From an uncultured Glaciecola sp. (lineage in GTDB: Bacteria > Pseudomonadota > Gammaproteobacteria > Enterobacterales > Alteromonadaceae), in NCBI RefSeq assembly GCF_937770335.1, contig NZ_CALJHY010000005.1, positions 1-64,000 on the forward strand: 64,000 nucleotides of DNA, given 5' to 3'. The position numbers and the translations under genes are program-made. The notes below the pieces were generated by a model. That model searched no databases and was not told where the DNA came from. It worked only from the letters and a program-made list of their open reading frames with translations. Below are positions 54,178 to 63,978 of the stretch, piece by piece; positions within the stretch are counted from its first letter, which is position 1, and each line of letters begins with the position of its first letter.

Positions 54178-55794
54178 GTGAAATTGATCGACTCATTGAA
54201 AGATTACAATATTAATACTAATTCTGAAATTTTGCACAACCCCGACTATGATACTCTTTTTAATGAGACCACAAAATCAGAACTATCCGGCTTTGAAAAG
54301 GGATTTGTTACCGAATCCGGTGCGGTATGCGTAAAAACAGGAAAATTTACTGGGCGGTCTCCTAAAGATAAATACATTGTAAAAGACAGTGTTACCGAAG
54401 ATATATTATGGTGGTCAGATCAAGGTAAAAACGACAACAAGCCTATTAATCAGGTTACTTGGGAACAACTTAAGGGCTTGGTCACCAGCCAACTCAGTGA
54501 TAAACGTTTATTTGTAGTTGATGCTTTTTGTGGTGCTAACAAAGACACTCGGATGTCGGTCCGCTTTATTACCGAAGTCGCTTGGCAGGCACATTTTGTG
54601 ACTAACATGTTTATTACCCCTAGCGCCGCAGAATTAGCCGATTTTGAACCTAATTTTATTGTGATGAATGGTGCCAAAGTCTCTAATCCGAACTGGCAAG
54701 ATCAAGGTCTCAATTCTGAAAACTTCGTTGCATTTAACCTGACTGAGCGCATCCAGCTAATTGGTGGAACCTGGTACGGCGGAGAGATGAAAAAAGGCAT
54801 GTTTGCTATAATGAATTACTACTTGCCGCTACAAGGAATTGCATCAATGCACTGTAGCGCTAACGTAGGCGAGAAAGGCGACGTGGCAATCTTTTTTGGT
54901 TTGTCTGGAACCGGTAAAACGACCCTTTCAACTGATCCCAAAAGACAACTTATTGGCGATGATGAACATGGCTGGGACGACAATGGCGTATTCAACCTAG
55001 AAGGCGGCTGTTATGCAAAAACCATTAGTCTTAGTCAAGAGAACGAACCCGATATTTATGCCGCGATAAAACGCAACGCACTTCTTGAAAACGTTACCCA
55101 TAATGATGCAGGCGTAATAGATTATAACGATAACTCGATCACAGAGAATACCCGTGTTTCGTATCCCATTGATCATATTGCGAATATCGTAAAGCCGATT
55201 TCTAAAGCGGGTCATGCGACCAAAGTAATATTCTTAACTGCCGATGCTTTTGGTGTTTTACCTGCGGTAGCAAAACTAACACCTGAACAAGCCCAGTATT
55301 ATTTACTATCAGGTTTTACAGCTAAGCTAGCCGGCACCGAACGCGGCATAACCGAGCCTACACCGACATTTTCGAGCTGTTTCGGCGCCGCTTTTTTAAC
55401 CCTGCATCCAACTCAGTATGCGAATGTATTGGAGAGGCGCATGCAGGCATCTAATGCGCAGGCTTACTTAGTCAATACTGGCTGGAACGGCAGCGGAAAG
55501 CGTATCTCGATAAAAGCGACGCGTGCAATTATCGACGCTATTTTAGATGGCAGTATGGATGCTGAAGAATCGCACCTGTTACCCATATTTAATCTTAGTA
55601 TTCCGAAACAATTAGCCGGTATAGAAGCAGATATCTTAGACCCTAGAGGCACATATGCCGAAGCACAACATTGGTACGAGAAAGCTGAAGATCTCGCTGG
55701 TTTATTTGTTGATAATTTTGAGAAATTTACTGATACAGCGCATGGTCGTAGCCTGGTCGATGCAGGTCCTAAACGAAGCGTTAACGGACTTTAG
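54178..55794 (+). CDS. pckA: Phosphoenolpyruvate carboxykinase (ATP)
   Basis: A 538-residue gluconeogenic enzyme converting oxaloacetate and ATP to PEP, ADP and CO2. [17 protein letters not shown] near residue 55, [20 protein letters not shown], and the kinase-1a P-loop [11 protein letters not shown] are present, followed by GDDEHGWDD. Full length. The start is GTG, giving [11 protein letters not shown]; no strong ribosome binding site is visible. A GST-family gene starts two bases after its stop. Confidence 0.96.
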   Translation: MKLIDSLKDYNINTNSEILHNPDYDTLFNETTKSELSGFEKGFVTESGAVCVKTGKFTGRSPKDKYIVKDSVTEDILWWSDQGKNDNKPINQVTWEQLKGLVTSQLSDKRLFVVDAFCGANKDTRMSVRFITEVAWQAHFVTNMFITPSAAELADFEPNFIVMNGAKVSNPNWQDQGLNSENFVAFNLTERIQLIGGTWYGGEMKKGMFAIMNYYLPLQGIASMHCSANVGEKGDVAIFFGLSGTGKTTLSTDPKRQLIGDDEHGWDDNGVFNLEGGCYAKTISLSQENEPDIYAAIKRNALLENVTHNDAGVIDYNDNSITENTRVSYPIDHIANIVKPISKAGHATKVIFLTADAFGVLPAVAKLTPEQAQYYLLSGFTAKLAGTERGITEPTPTFSSCFGAAFLTLHPTQYANVLERRMQASNAQAYLVNTGWNGSGKRISIKATRAIIDAILDGSMDAEESHLLPIFNLSIPKQLAGIEADILDPRGTYAEAQHWYEKAEDLAGLFVDNFEKFTDTAHGRSLVDAGPKRSVNGL

Positions 55795-55796
55795 CG

Positions 55797-56432
55797 ATGC
55801 GCATGAAGCTTTGGCACTGTCATAATGCTCGCTCTCTTCGTCCTCTATGGGCAATGGAAGAGATGCAATTACCTTATGAATTGGAAGTGCTACCGTTTCC
55901 GCCACGGGTTTTCAAAAAGGAGTTCCTAGCGATAAATCCGCTAGGAACCATTCCGTTTTTTCAAGACGGGAAAACCAACATGACAGAATCAAGTGGTATC
56001 TGCCATTACTTGGTTGAAAAGTATAACCAGTATGATTTTGGTCTTAAGCCAGATCATGCCCAATACGGCGATTACCTAAATTGGCTGTACCATAGTGATG
56101 CGACGCTGACATTCCCGCAAACTATTGTACTTCGCTACAGTCAGTTGGAACAAGGTGAACGTCGTCTACCTCAAGCTGTAAATGATTATGCCGCCTGGTT
56201 CATTGCTCGTTTACGCCGCCTTGATGCGCACATCGAGTCTCGCGAATTTTTATGCGATGAGCGTTTTACCATTGCAGATATAGCAGTAGGGTATGCATTG
56301 CATTTGGGACAATCTTTGGGGCTAGATAATAAGTACAGTCCACAGGTCAAAGACTATCTGGAGCGACTTCAGTCTCGTCCGGCCTTTCAAAAAGCATCAG
56401 CAATAGGCGCTGATGCTAGCGCATTCAAGTAG
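55797..56432 (+). CDS. Glutathione S-transferase family protein
   Basis: A 211-residue protein with the thioredoxin-like GST N-terminus (LWHCHNARSLRPLWAMEEM; the Ser after Arg is a likely catalytic residue), INPLGTIPFF with cis-Pro and MTESSGICHYL contacting glutathione. The helical domain carries FTIADIAVGYAL. It starts two bases after pckA and is probably cotranscribed with it, converging on the hybrid kinase gene. Confidence 0.88.
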   Translation: MRMKLWHCHNARSLRPLWAMEEMQLPYELEVLPFPPRVFKKEFLAINPLGTIPFFQDGKTNMTESSGICHYLVEKYNQYDFGLKPDHAQYGDYLNWLYHSDATLTFPQTIVLRYSQLEQGERRLPQAVNDYAAWFIARLRRLDAHIESREFLCDERFTIADIAVGYALHLGQSLGLDNKYSPQVKDYLERLQSRPAFQKASAIGADASAFK

Positions 56433-56461
56433 CTAGTATTTTTGCTCTCCAACGTGAGTTA

Positions 56462-58936
56462 TCAGCGCTTCATCCATCGCTGTAAAGTCGCTAGCAACAA
56501 ACTCTCGATAATCGGCTTACTGAGAAAATCATCCATACCTGCTTCCTCACATTTTTTCTTATTTTCCTCGTAGGCATCTGCAGTAAACGCAATAATCGGT
56601 GTTCGCTGTTGGCGTGATTGCATACTTCTAATTGTTTTGGATGCTTCGTAACCGTCCATTATTGGCATCTCGCAATCCATCAGTATTAGGTCAAACTTGT
56701 CTTTTTCTAAATGCTCCACAGCTTCTTGTCCATTTACAGCAGTGGCTACAGTGAGTCCAAAACCTTCCAACATATGTTGGGAAATAGTGCGATTAATATC
56801 GCTGTCGTCTACCACCAGAATGTGACCTGACAATTTTGCTTCAGTCGTTATTTCCTCAGTTTTATCTTCATCTAAATGAACAACCGATTTTTCTTTGGGA
56901 TAGCTTTCGTCATATTTAAGATTTAATGCAACAATAAATGTCGAACCTGTCTGCACCTTACTTTCAGCGCGAATACTTCCACCCATAAGATCAATAATTT
57001 GTTTGCTAATAGACAAGCCTAAACCTGTTCCACCGTATTTTCTTGTTGTCGATTCGTCGGCTTGTTTAAATGAGTCGAAAAGAGTGTCTAAAACATCTAA
57101 GGACATACCAATACCAGTGTCCTTGACCCATATTTCTAGGCCAGCATGTGTTGACGTCAATATCTTACCCTTGACTTGGATCGTAACAGCGCCGTGATCC
57201 GTAAACTTAATGGCATTATTTATTAGGTTAAGAAGCACTTGATTAAGACGAATAGAATCACCGATAAAAAATTTGCCAAAAGTCTCATCATACTCCAAAG
57301 ATAGTTTCACAGACTTTTGGCTTGCCTGCTCATGATAAAGAGATAATGCCCCTTGAATTAACGCTTCCAAATTAAATGATATTTCCTCTAATGTCATTTT
57401 TCCGGCTTCGACTTTAGACAAATCGAGTATGTCGTTAATAATACTCAGTAACGATGCGCTCGAATCATCAACTAATTTCAGATAGCCTTGCTGTATTTTC
57501 GAAAGCTTTGTTTTTCCTAATAGTTGCACAACGCCAAGGATGCCATTCAAAGGCGTGCGTATTTCATGGCTCATTTTTGCCAAAAATTGCGACTTCGCCT
57601 GAGTTGCATTTTCAGCTCGTTTAACCGACGTTAACAATCGTTCAGTTTCTTTAAACGCATTTGTGTATCTCATCGTGAGAAGCAATGATTGAGAAAAGAT
57701 AAATACAATATATCCAAAGTCTGGGCTAAAGAAAAAATAATAGCTGACTAGGCCTTGCTGATAAGCTACCTCGCTTATAATCGACAAAGATAGAAAAACG
57801 CCACCCGCCAATAATATTCTGGCGCCTTGTATTCTTTTTATAACCGCCATGATGAGTATGTAACTTGCATAAATAGCCAAAATAACGGTAAAAAGTCTAA
57901 ATATAGGAATGTACTGGGTAAACATATTGACCGGCAAAACGATCACCGTGAGTGAAAACCCGATACATAAAGCAATATAAAAATTTAGAAACGATCTAGA
58001 ATACAGCTGCGGAAATAGGACTTGGAGAAATATAGCTAAGACTAAAACACCTAAATAAAAGGTCAAATAATCCAGTTGAACCATCAAGCTCCAACCTATA
58101 TTGGGGAAGACCGACGATAGATAGAGTTCACCCGTTAACATCGAGCGACCTGCCATCAAAAGACAGAAAATTGAAAACACAAGCGATGACTTCTCTTCCC
58201 TCCGAGATAAATAGAGACCTAAATAATAAATGCCCATGATGAAAATACCACCGCATAAAAATAGGCTCATGGAAAGATTACTTTCCCTTATTTTTATTAT
58301 CTGTTGCTCTAACCCCATTTCGATCGGATACCAAGCCCCCCCTTCTCTATGGTGGAAATTAGCAACTTGTAAGACTACTTTGAGTGTGTCAGCATCAGAA
58401 TAATAGCTTGTATTTAAAGGGTAATATTGGGGTGTCATTGCTTCACGCGTTCTTGCAACCACACCATTGGAAGCGATCAGATCGCCATTAACGAATAGAT
58501 TGAATGAGGTACCCATCGAGCTGGTTCTAAACATCAACTTTTTGTTACGTTCGTTTCCGATGATACGCAAGTAATAAGTAGCATAACCATCACCACCAAG
58601 TACCTCATCATTAACCTGATAGCCGTTCCAAGAACTCGGTAATGTGATAAATTTTCGTTCTTTACCAGTGTTTGAGGAAGGCAGGTCGTTCGGAGCCAGC
58701 AATCGCTCCCAGTGAAATTCCCATTCACCGTTAAGCCGGACAACACCATCGTTTTCTAAGTCCCAATTCGAAAGGTCCAGAACTCCTTGGTCGGCTACGG
58801 GAAGTGGCTTAAGCTTGGATGTATCGGCGCAAGACGCTAAAAATAGATAGGCCAATACAAAAAAGAGACATTTGTAGAGAACTTGTAAATAGATAGAAAT
58901 ATTTCTCAAAGAAATAGAATCTTTACTCATTAGCAT
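56462..58936 (-). CDS. Hybrid sensor histidine kinase with 7TM-DISM input
   Basis: About 824 residues. N-terminal hydrophobic segment ending in LFLASC (possibly a lipobox), then a periplasmic jelly-roll of the 7TMR-DISM extracellular 2 type (LNGEWEFHW ... LPSSWNGY), seven membrane helices (residues about 215-400), a HisKA domain with MSHEIRTPLNG (His about 457), an ATPase domain with NLINNAIKFT and GGTGLGLSIS, and a C-terminal receiver with LMDCEMPIMDG. There is no Hpt domain. The carbohydrate-binding-like sensor suggests an extracellular ligand. It has no adjacent response regulator. The ATG at 58936 is the first with any upstream purine stretch. Confidence 0.9.
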   Translation of the reverse strand: MLMSKDSISLRNISIYLQVLYKCLFFVLAYLFLASCADTSKLKPLPVADQGVLDLSNWDLENDGVVRLNGEWEFHWERLLAPNDLPSSNTGKERKFITLPSSWNGYQVNDEVLGGDGYATYYLRIIGNERNKKLMFRTSSMGTSFNLFVNGDLIASNGVVARTREAMTPQYYPLNTSYYSDADTLKVVLQVANFHHREGGAWYPIEMGLEQQIIKIRESNLSMSLFLCGGIFIMGIYYLGLYLSRREEKSSLVFSIFCLLMAGRSMLTGELYLSSVFPNIGWSLMVQLDYLTFYLGVLVLAIFLQVLFPQLYSRSFLNFYIALCIGFSLTVIVLPVNMFTQYIPIFRLFTVILAIYASYILIMAVIKRIQGARILLAGGVFLSLSIISEVAYQQGLVSYYFFFSPDFGYIVFIFSQSLLLTMRYTNAFKETERLLTSVKRAENATQAKSQFLAKMSHEIRTPLNGILGVVQLLGKTKLSKIQQGYLKLVDDSSASLLSIINDILDLSKVEAGKMTLEEISFNLEALIQGALSLYHEQASQKSVKLSLEYDETFGKFFIGDSIRLNQVLLNLINNAIKFTDHGAVTIQVKGKILTSTHAGLEIWVKDTGIGMSLDVLDTLFDSFKQADESTTRKYGGTGLGLSISKQIIDLMGGSIRAESKVQTGSTFIVALNLKYDESYPKEKSVVHLDEDKTEEITTEAKLSGHILVVDDSDINRTISQHMLEGFGLTVATAVNGQEAVEHLEKDKFDLILMDCEMPIMDGYEASKTIRSMQSRQQRTPIIAFTADAYEENKKKCEEAGMDDFLSKPIIESLLLATLQRWMKR

Positions 58937-59005
58937 AAACACTCTATTCAAAAAAATTGATGTTACTAATCGCGGAGCCCATTGTCACGCCATTTTGACG
59001 CGTAA

Positions 59006-59024
59006 ATTGCTATTCGATAGCAAT
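59006..59024. promoter_or_regulatory. Perfect short palindrome upstream of the kinase and GST genes
   Basis: ATTGCTAT (59006-59013) pairs with ATAGCAAT (59017-59024) across TCG. It is 70 bases before the kinase start and 210 before the divergent GST gene, a plausible operator. Confidence 0.35.
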
Positions 59025-59233
59025 ACAGCGCTCGGTAACTAAGCCTTGCTAACTTGGTTGAGTGTGGGTATCGATTATACTATCGTCCTCATTACACTAA
59101 CTATACTTATGGGTTGCAGAGATTCTTTATCCGGTTAACATGCTACTTAGTATACGCTTATCATTTTGTCGAAATGAATAATTTAGGCTCACGAATACGG
59201 TTAATAACGATCCGCTCGGAAAAGGAATAATTT

Positions 59234-60346
59234 ATGCCCCGCCAATACAAACTATATGGCGCAGAACTATCTTTGTATTCAGGCAAAGTCCGCGCTTATT
59301 TGCGCTTTAAACAAATTCCTTTTATTGAGATTTTCTCGTCCCGCCGCATTTATCAAGATGTTATTGAGCCCAAAACTGGCGTGCGATTTATACCTGTTGT
59401 TGAGACCCCCGAAGGCGAATTTATTCAAGACACATCCGTCATCATGGATACACTAGAAGCCGCATTTCCTGAAAGAGCTATCGTTCCTGAAACACCTAAG
59501 CAACGCCTAATATCGGCGATTTTTGAAATGTGGGGAGATGAATGGTTGCTCATCCCTGCAATGCATTACCGTTGGAATCATGACAATTTTCCCTTCATAT
59601 ATGAGGAATTTGGTAAAATTGCATTTCCGACTATGCCTGCTTTTATTAGACGATTTGTGGGTAAGAAATTAGGCGCAAAATTTAAAGGTTTTGTACCGAT
59701 GTTGGGCATCACGCCACACAGTATTCCTGCCATTGAAGACTGGTATGAGAATGATGTTTTGCCGTCACTCGATGCGCATTTTGCGAAATATGATTACCTA
59801 TTAGGGTCGCGACCTTGTGTCGGTGACTTTGGTTTAATGGGTCCCCTGTATGCTCACTTATATCGAGATCCAGCGCCGGGCAAAATAATGAAACGCATTG
59901 CACCGAATGTTGCAAAATGGGTTGAACGGATGAATCAAGACAACGTCGAATCAGGAAGTTGGTTAGCCGATGATGTGATCCCCGAGACTTTACTTACGTT
60001 GCTAAAACGCCAGTTTCAAGAATTTTGGCCTGTACAACTAGCAACACTTTCACGTAATCAAGAATGGATGGAGGCCAATCCAAAAACAAAAAAGCTACCG
60101 CGAATGCTTGGTGAGCATACATACCAAATAGGACACACCTCTGAAAAACGTATTATTCGAACATTTAGCCAATGGAAATTACAACGAGTGCTTGATGTTT
60201 ACCAGGGGTTTAGCGAGAGCGAAAAAGCGACGATGGACCCGTTACTGAAAAAACTCGGTGGTTATCAGATGATGCAAACAGAGATAAGCCGGCGCGTGGC
60301 GCGCGAAAACAACTTACTAGTAGCTGCTACTTCAGATATCGATTAG
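59234..60346 (+). CDS. Long GST-fold protein
   Basis: A 370-residue protein with a GST N-terminal domain (KLYGAELSLYSGKVRAYLRFKQIPF ... VETPEGEFIQDTSVIMDTLEAAFP) and a GST-like helical domain (YLLGSRPCVGDFGLMGPLYAHLY). About 110 further residues form a basic helical tail absent from ordinary GSTs. Similar long forms exist in marine bacteria. The catalytic residue would be a Ser in the LSLYSGK segment. The ATG follows AAAAGGAATAATTT. Confidence 0.82.
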   Translation: MPRQYKLYGAELSLYSGKVRAYLRFKQIPFIEIFSSRRIYQDVIEPKTGVRFIPVVETPEGEFIQDTSVIMDTLEAAFPERAIVPETPKQRLISAIFEMWGDEWLLIPAMHYRWNHDNFPFIYEEFGKIAFPTMPAFIRRFVGKKLGAKFKGFVPMLGITPHSIPAIEDWYENDVLPSLDAHFAKYDYLLGSRPCVGDFGLMGPLYAHLYRDPAPGKIMKRIAPNVAKWVERMNQDNVESGSWLADDVIPETLLTLLKRQFQEFWPVQLATLSRNQEWMEANPKTKKLPRMLGEHTYQIGHTSEKRIIRTFSQWKLQRVLDVYQGFSESEKATMDPLLKKLGGYQMMQTEISRRVARENNLLVAATSDID

Positions 60347-60369
60347 GTAGAAGACCCGAAGAGTTTGCA

Positions 60370-61170
60370 TTAATTAATATTGCTATACGTACCGCAGCGT
60401 TTGCGCCAGCCCGCTAGCCAGTTTTGTTCGATTTGCTTTTGTGGAGAGTTTTTTACACGCCTAGTGAGCATGGCATCGCATGCTTGAGCAAAAGCAAAGT
60501 GTTGGTTTTGTGTATCGAGTTGCATATTGAGTAATACTTGCAATAAACCCCACCCTTGCTTGTTGTATTTTTCGCTATCGGAAATACCCTCACCCTTAAA
60601 GTTAACGTAATCAATTAACGAATACATGCCTAATTCGGTAGCGGCTAGAGCTTGAAATCGAGTGGTGACGACACTTTGAATTTTTACATTATCAACTCCA
60701 GCTAACATCAGCGGCAAAGAGCGGCGCATGCGCTGGTATATAAAGGCAACCTGATGTTCAAACGTAGAAGCTAATAAGCTGCTTAGTTCTTGCATTTGTT
60801 TGCTATTTTTCGCACCAGTGAAGTCTTGCTTAGTTTGCCATGGACAATGTTGCGTTTGCTGCAACCAAGTCGGAATGGCGACGTTTTGTGCCTGTAAATA
60901 CTGCAACAAGCTTGGAAACGTTTCGGTAAAAGGGCTGTCCGTATCTTTTGGAAACCAAATGAAGTGACCTAAGCCCAAACTCACAAAAGCTTCGCCATTG
61001 TTCCACGCGATTAGATGATCAGGATTGCTACCGGTTTCATTTTGATAAATTTTGTCACCGACCGATTTCAGTTGCGCGGCTGCTAGTTCAGGAATGTCGT
61101 TTGCGAATACTAGTGGTGGATTTATGCAAAACCAAAAAACGATGAAAAATAGGCAGTTGATGGGGTTCAT
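60370..61170 (-). CDS. Exported protein with a lysozyme-like candidate motif
   Basis: A 266-residue exported protein (signal peptide 1-23). After the signal, KIYQNETGSNPDHLIAWNNGEAFVSLGLGHFIWFP recalls the E...G...LGxGH arrangement of lysozyme-like folds, with Glu45 as possible acid. The C-terminal region has YVNFKGEGISDSEKYNKQGWGLLQVL. I do not recognise the family; a peptidoglycan-related role is only a suggestion. A monocistronic gene between the long GST and the LysE gene. Confidence 0.6.
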   Translation of the reverse strand: MNPINCLFFIVFWFCINPPLVFANDIPELAAAQLKSVGDKIYQNETGSNPDHLIAWNNGEAFVSLGLGHFIWFPKDTDSPFTETFPSLLQYLQAQNVAIPTWLQQTQHCPWQTKQDFTGAKNSKQMQELSSLLASTFEHQVAFIYQRMRRSLPLMLAGVDNVKIQSVVTTRFQALAATELGMYSLIDYVNFKGEGISDSEKYNKQGWGLLQVLLNMQLDTQNQHFAFAQACDAMLTRRVKNSPQKQIEQNWLAGWRKRCGTYSNIN

Positions 61171-61315
61171 TGTTCGATAGCGAGTTCGTGGATTGCAGTG
61201 GCATTATGTTAACTTTGTGCGTGGCATGTAGCAAGGCTCGTCACATCAATAAGCCTAAGCTTCTATAATGTTGAGCGATGCGGCTCAAAATCAACATATC
61301 ATTAGTTCTGTTGAC

Positions 61316-61957
61316 TTAAAGGTAATTCACCAAGGCAAGCTTTAGAGCAATTATCATTAATACACATCCTGCTATTGTATCAATTTTTTGTTTATGTTTG
61401 TTGAAGTAAGGCAATATACTTGGGTGTGATAACAATAAAGTAACGCCGCTGTACCAAATAAAATGTGCCAATATAATGATCAATGCATAGCTTGCTTGCA
61501 TTATCAAAGGAGTCTCTGTCGACACCACTTGAGTAAAAATACTTAAGAAAAAAATAGATGTTTTTGGGTTTAATATATTGCAAGTAAAGCCTGAACGTAA
61601 CGCGATAAAAGCCGACATATCAGTTGTTGGACTACTTTGGTCTTTATCTGAAATATCGCGAGTGGTTAATAACTGCAAAGAAAGGTAAATAAGATAAGCA
61701 GCACCTACATATTTGATAGCCGAAAATAACCATGCCGAATTTGCAATGACGACTGCTAATCCCGCGATTGAATAGCTGGCATGGATACAAACCGATAAAG
61801 ACATCCCTAAACTCATATATAACCCTGCTAAACGGCCATTGGAGATGCTTGTGCGTGTAACCATGATAAAATCAGCCCCTGGTAACATCGCCATAAAAAG
61901 AGCGATTGTGCTCACCGCGATAATTTCTGCCATATAAGTATTTATTAATAATTCCAT
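61316..61957 (-). CDS. LysE/RhtB-family amino-acid exporter
   Basis: A 213-residue inner-membrane protein with about six helices and the family opening MLPGADFIMVTRTSISNGRLAGLYMSLG (PGPxxxxxxxxxxxxGxxxG type), then NPKTSIFFLSIF. It exports amino acids or related small molecules. The ATG at 61957 follows AGAGGTGAAT; a GTG two codons upstream overlaps that site. It is divergent from the LysR gene at 62072, which may control it. Confidence 0.88.
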   Translation of the reverse strand: MELLINTYMAEIIAVSTIALFMAMLPGADFIMVTRTSISNGRLAGLYMSLGMSLSVCIHASYSIAGLAVVIANSAWLFSAIKYVGAAYLIYLSLQLLTTRDISDKDQSSPTTDMSAFIALRSGFTCNILNPKTSIFFLSIFTQVVSTETPLIMQASYALIIILAHFIWYSGVTLLLSHPSILPYFNKHKQKIDTIAGCVLMIIALKLALVNYL

Positions 61958-62071
61958 ATTCACCTCTTACAATTTGCAACATGCTCGCTGCAACTCACTT
62001 TAATTCTGCAACTATGTTAATCTATGAATTATTTTAAACAATACATCTATTTGTAAAAGGACTTGTGCTTC

Positions 62072-62998
62072 ATGGACACAAATCATTTAATCCCTTTATT
62101 GTCCGACATGGCCATTTTTGTCACTGTGGTTGAGCAGGGAAACTTTAGTAAAGCGGCAAAAAAACTTGGGGTCACACCTTCAGCTGTGAGCCGTCAAATT
62201 GGTAGGTTAGAAGATGCATTAGGCATCAAACTATTACAGCGTACTACGCGACAACTGGCGTTAACGGAGTCAGGTACATTAACGTTTGATTATTGTAAAC
62301 AGATGGTTGAGTCTGCGGATAAAGCGGTTAATGCCAGTCGCTCTGTCACATCTACGGTTAGTGGTTTATTAAGAGTAGCTGCGCCAAGATCGCTAGCGAA
62401 TAAGGTATTAAGACCACTCTTTGTTGAGTTTTTAAAAAGCTACCCAGACATTCAGTTGCACTTAAAAGTAACTGATCGTATTTTAGATCCTATCCATGAC
62501 GGTGTGGATTTCTTGATTCATATTAATGACACCCCCATTGAAGCCTTAGTAAATGTTAAAGTTGGTCGCGTTGAACAGGTGTTATGCGCCAGTCCTGATT
62601 TCATAAAAAAACATTCTCTGCCAACACATCCCGATGATTTAAAATATGTAGCATGTATTTGTTTAGGCGAAAATATGGCGGATAGCCGTTGGCGATTTAG
62701 TCATAATAACCAACAAACGACCGTACAAGTGACTGGGTCGTATTTACTTAATCACAGTGATATGCGCAAAGATGCGATTGAACAAGGCCTTGGTATTGGT
62801 CCTTTGCCAGATTATATTGCGCAACATAGTATTGAGGCGGGGAAACTCATTCCATTATTGCAAGATTGGCAGTTACAAGGTAATTATCAAGGTGATATTT
62901 GCTTGCAGTATGTGCAGAGTAAATATATGCCCAATAAAAATCGTGTGTTTATTGATTTTATGAAACAAAGTTTACTTATAATTCAGCCTGATTCATAA
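62072..62998 (+). CDS. LysR-family transcriptional regulator
   Basis: A 308-residue regulator: winged HTH in the first 60 residues (FSKAAKKLGVTPSAVSRQIGRLEDALGIKLLQRTTR) and a LysR substrate-binding domain. The first 90 residues match the CrgA/YhjC-like group (GLLRVAAPRSLANKV). Its location divergent from the LysE exporter suggests that it controls that gene. The ATG at 62072 is preceded by AAAGGA at about 11 bases. Confidence 0.9.
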   Translation: MDTNHLIPLLSDMAIFVTVVEQGNFSKAAKKLGVTPSAVSRQIGRLEDALGIKLLQRTTRQLALTESGTLTFDYCKQMVESADKAVNASRSVTSTVSGLLRVAAPRSLANKVLRPLFVEFLKSYPDIQLHLKVTDRILDPIHDGVDFLIHINDTPIEALVNVKVGRVEQVLCASPDFIKKHSLPTHPDDLKYVACICLGENMADSRWRFSHNNQQTTVQVTGSYLLNHSDMRKDAIEQGLGIGPLPDYIAQHSIEAGKLIPLLQDWQLQGNYQGDICLQYVQSKYMPNKNRVFIDFMKQSLLIIQPDS

Positions 62999-63099
62999 GC
63001 GCTGATTGAGTTCTGTGACTCATTTAACTAGTATTATTCTCCGCTTATTGCTCATTGGTACTTAGGTGTCAGGTGTATCAGATAGAACGCTATTGTCTT

Positions 63100-63978
63100 T
63101 TAGCTATTGATTAATCCTGCCTTGATTAACTCAATCACAGTGTTCATTCTTTTAGCGAGTGGTCTATTGCGGTGGTAGCACACATAAATTTTTTCACTCA
63201 TTGGGTTACCTAAATGGTGCGCTTTTATGCGGTTAGGTTTATTAAATGCACTTACCGCATGTGCTGGTAAAACGGTAAATCCCAACCCGAGACTGACAGG
63301 CTCCAGTATTAAACTAATTTGATTCGAAAATCCTGTCCGCTTTATTTGGTCAACATGTTCAAACTCTGGGTAGTTTTCGCTAAGGAGTAACTGTGCATGA
63401 TGTTTAGCATCTGGATGGGCAATAAAACCTAAATTACACAACGTTTGCCATGTTGGGGTCTCAATGTTGTTGGGTGTTACTAACAACAGTGACTCATCAC
63501 CTATTTTATGGCTGGTCACTTCACTGAGCGAAGGCGCTTGCGTTAAAAATCCAATATCGACGCTGTGGTTAGAAACCGCTTGTTCAACACTTATATTAGG
63601 TGCAAAGCGGTAGTCTATAATAAGCCCTTTATGTTGGGTTTGTAGTGCCAGCAATTGGCTGTAAAATTGCAAGCCGCAACTACCCGGCGACTGTATTTTT
63701 ACTAAACCGCTAGTAGGCGAATCATCTCTTAATTGTTGTTCTAAAAACTGCCATTCCTTAAGTAACATAGTGCCTTTTTGATATAGGTTCTGTCCATGCA
63801 CGGTAAGCGAAAACTGTTTTCCGTGGCGCTCAAGCAATGCGCAATTCACTTGTTGCTCTAATTTTTTAATATGTTGGCTCACACCCGATTGTGTCATGTG
63901 TAGCCGCTCAGCCGTTTGAGTAAAGTGATTTACCTCAACCAGCGTGCAAAAGGTATTCAACCATATTGGATTTATCAT
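63100..63978 (-). CDS. LysR-family transcriptional regulator
   Basis: A 292-residue regulator with winged HTH (FTQTAERLHMTQSGVSQHIKKLEQQVNCALLERHGKQFSLT) and a substrate-binding domain that uses an IDIGFLTQAP-type pocket. Its target would be divergent and beyond the right edge. The ATG lies 22 bases from the end of the window, with no strong ribosome binding site. Confidence 0.88.
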   Translation of the reverse strand: MINPIWLNTFCTLVEVNHFTQTAERLHMTQSGVSQHIKKLEQQVNCALLERHGKQFSLTVHGQNLYQKGTMLLKEWQFLEQQLRDDSPTSGLVKIQSPGSCGLQFYSQLLALQTQHKGLIIDYRFAPNISVEQAVSNHSVDIGFLTQAPSLSEVTSHKIGDESLLLVTPNNIETPTWQTLCNLGFIAHPDAKHHAQLLLSENYPEFEHVDQIKRTGFSNQISLILEPVSLGLGFTVLPAHAVSAFNKPNRIKAHHLGNPMSEKIYVCYHRNRPLAKRMNTVIELIKAGLINS

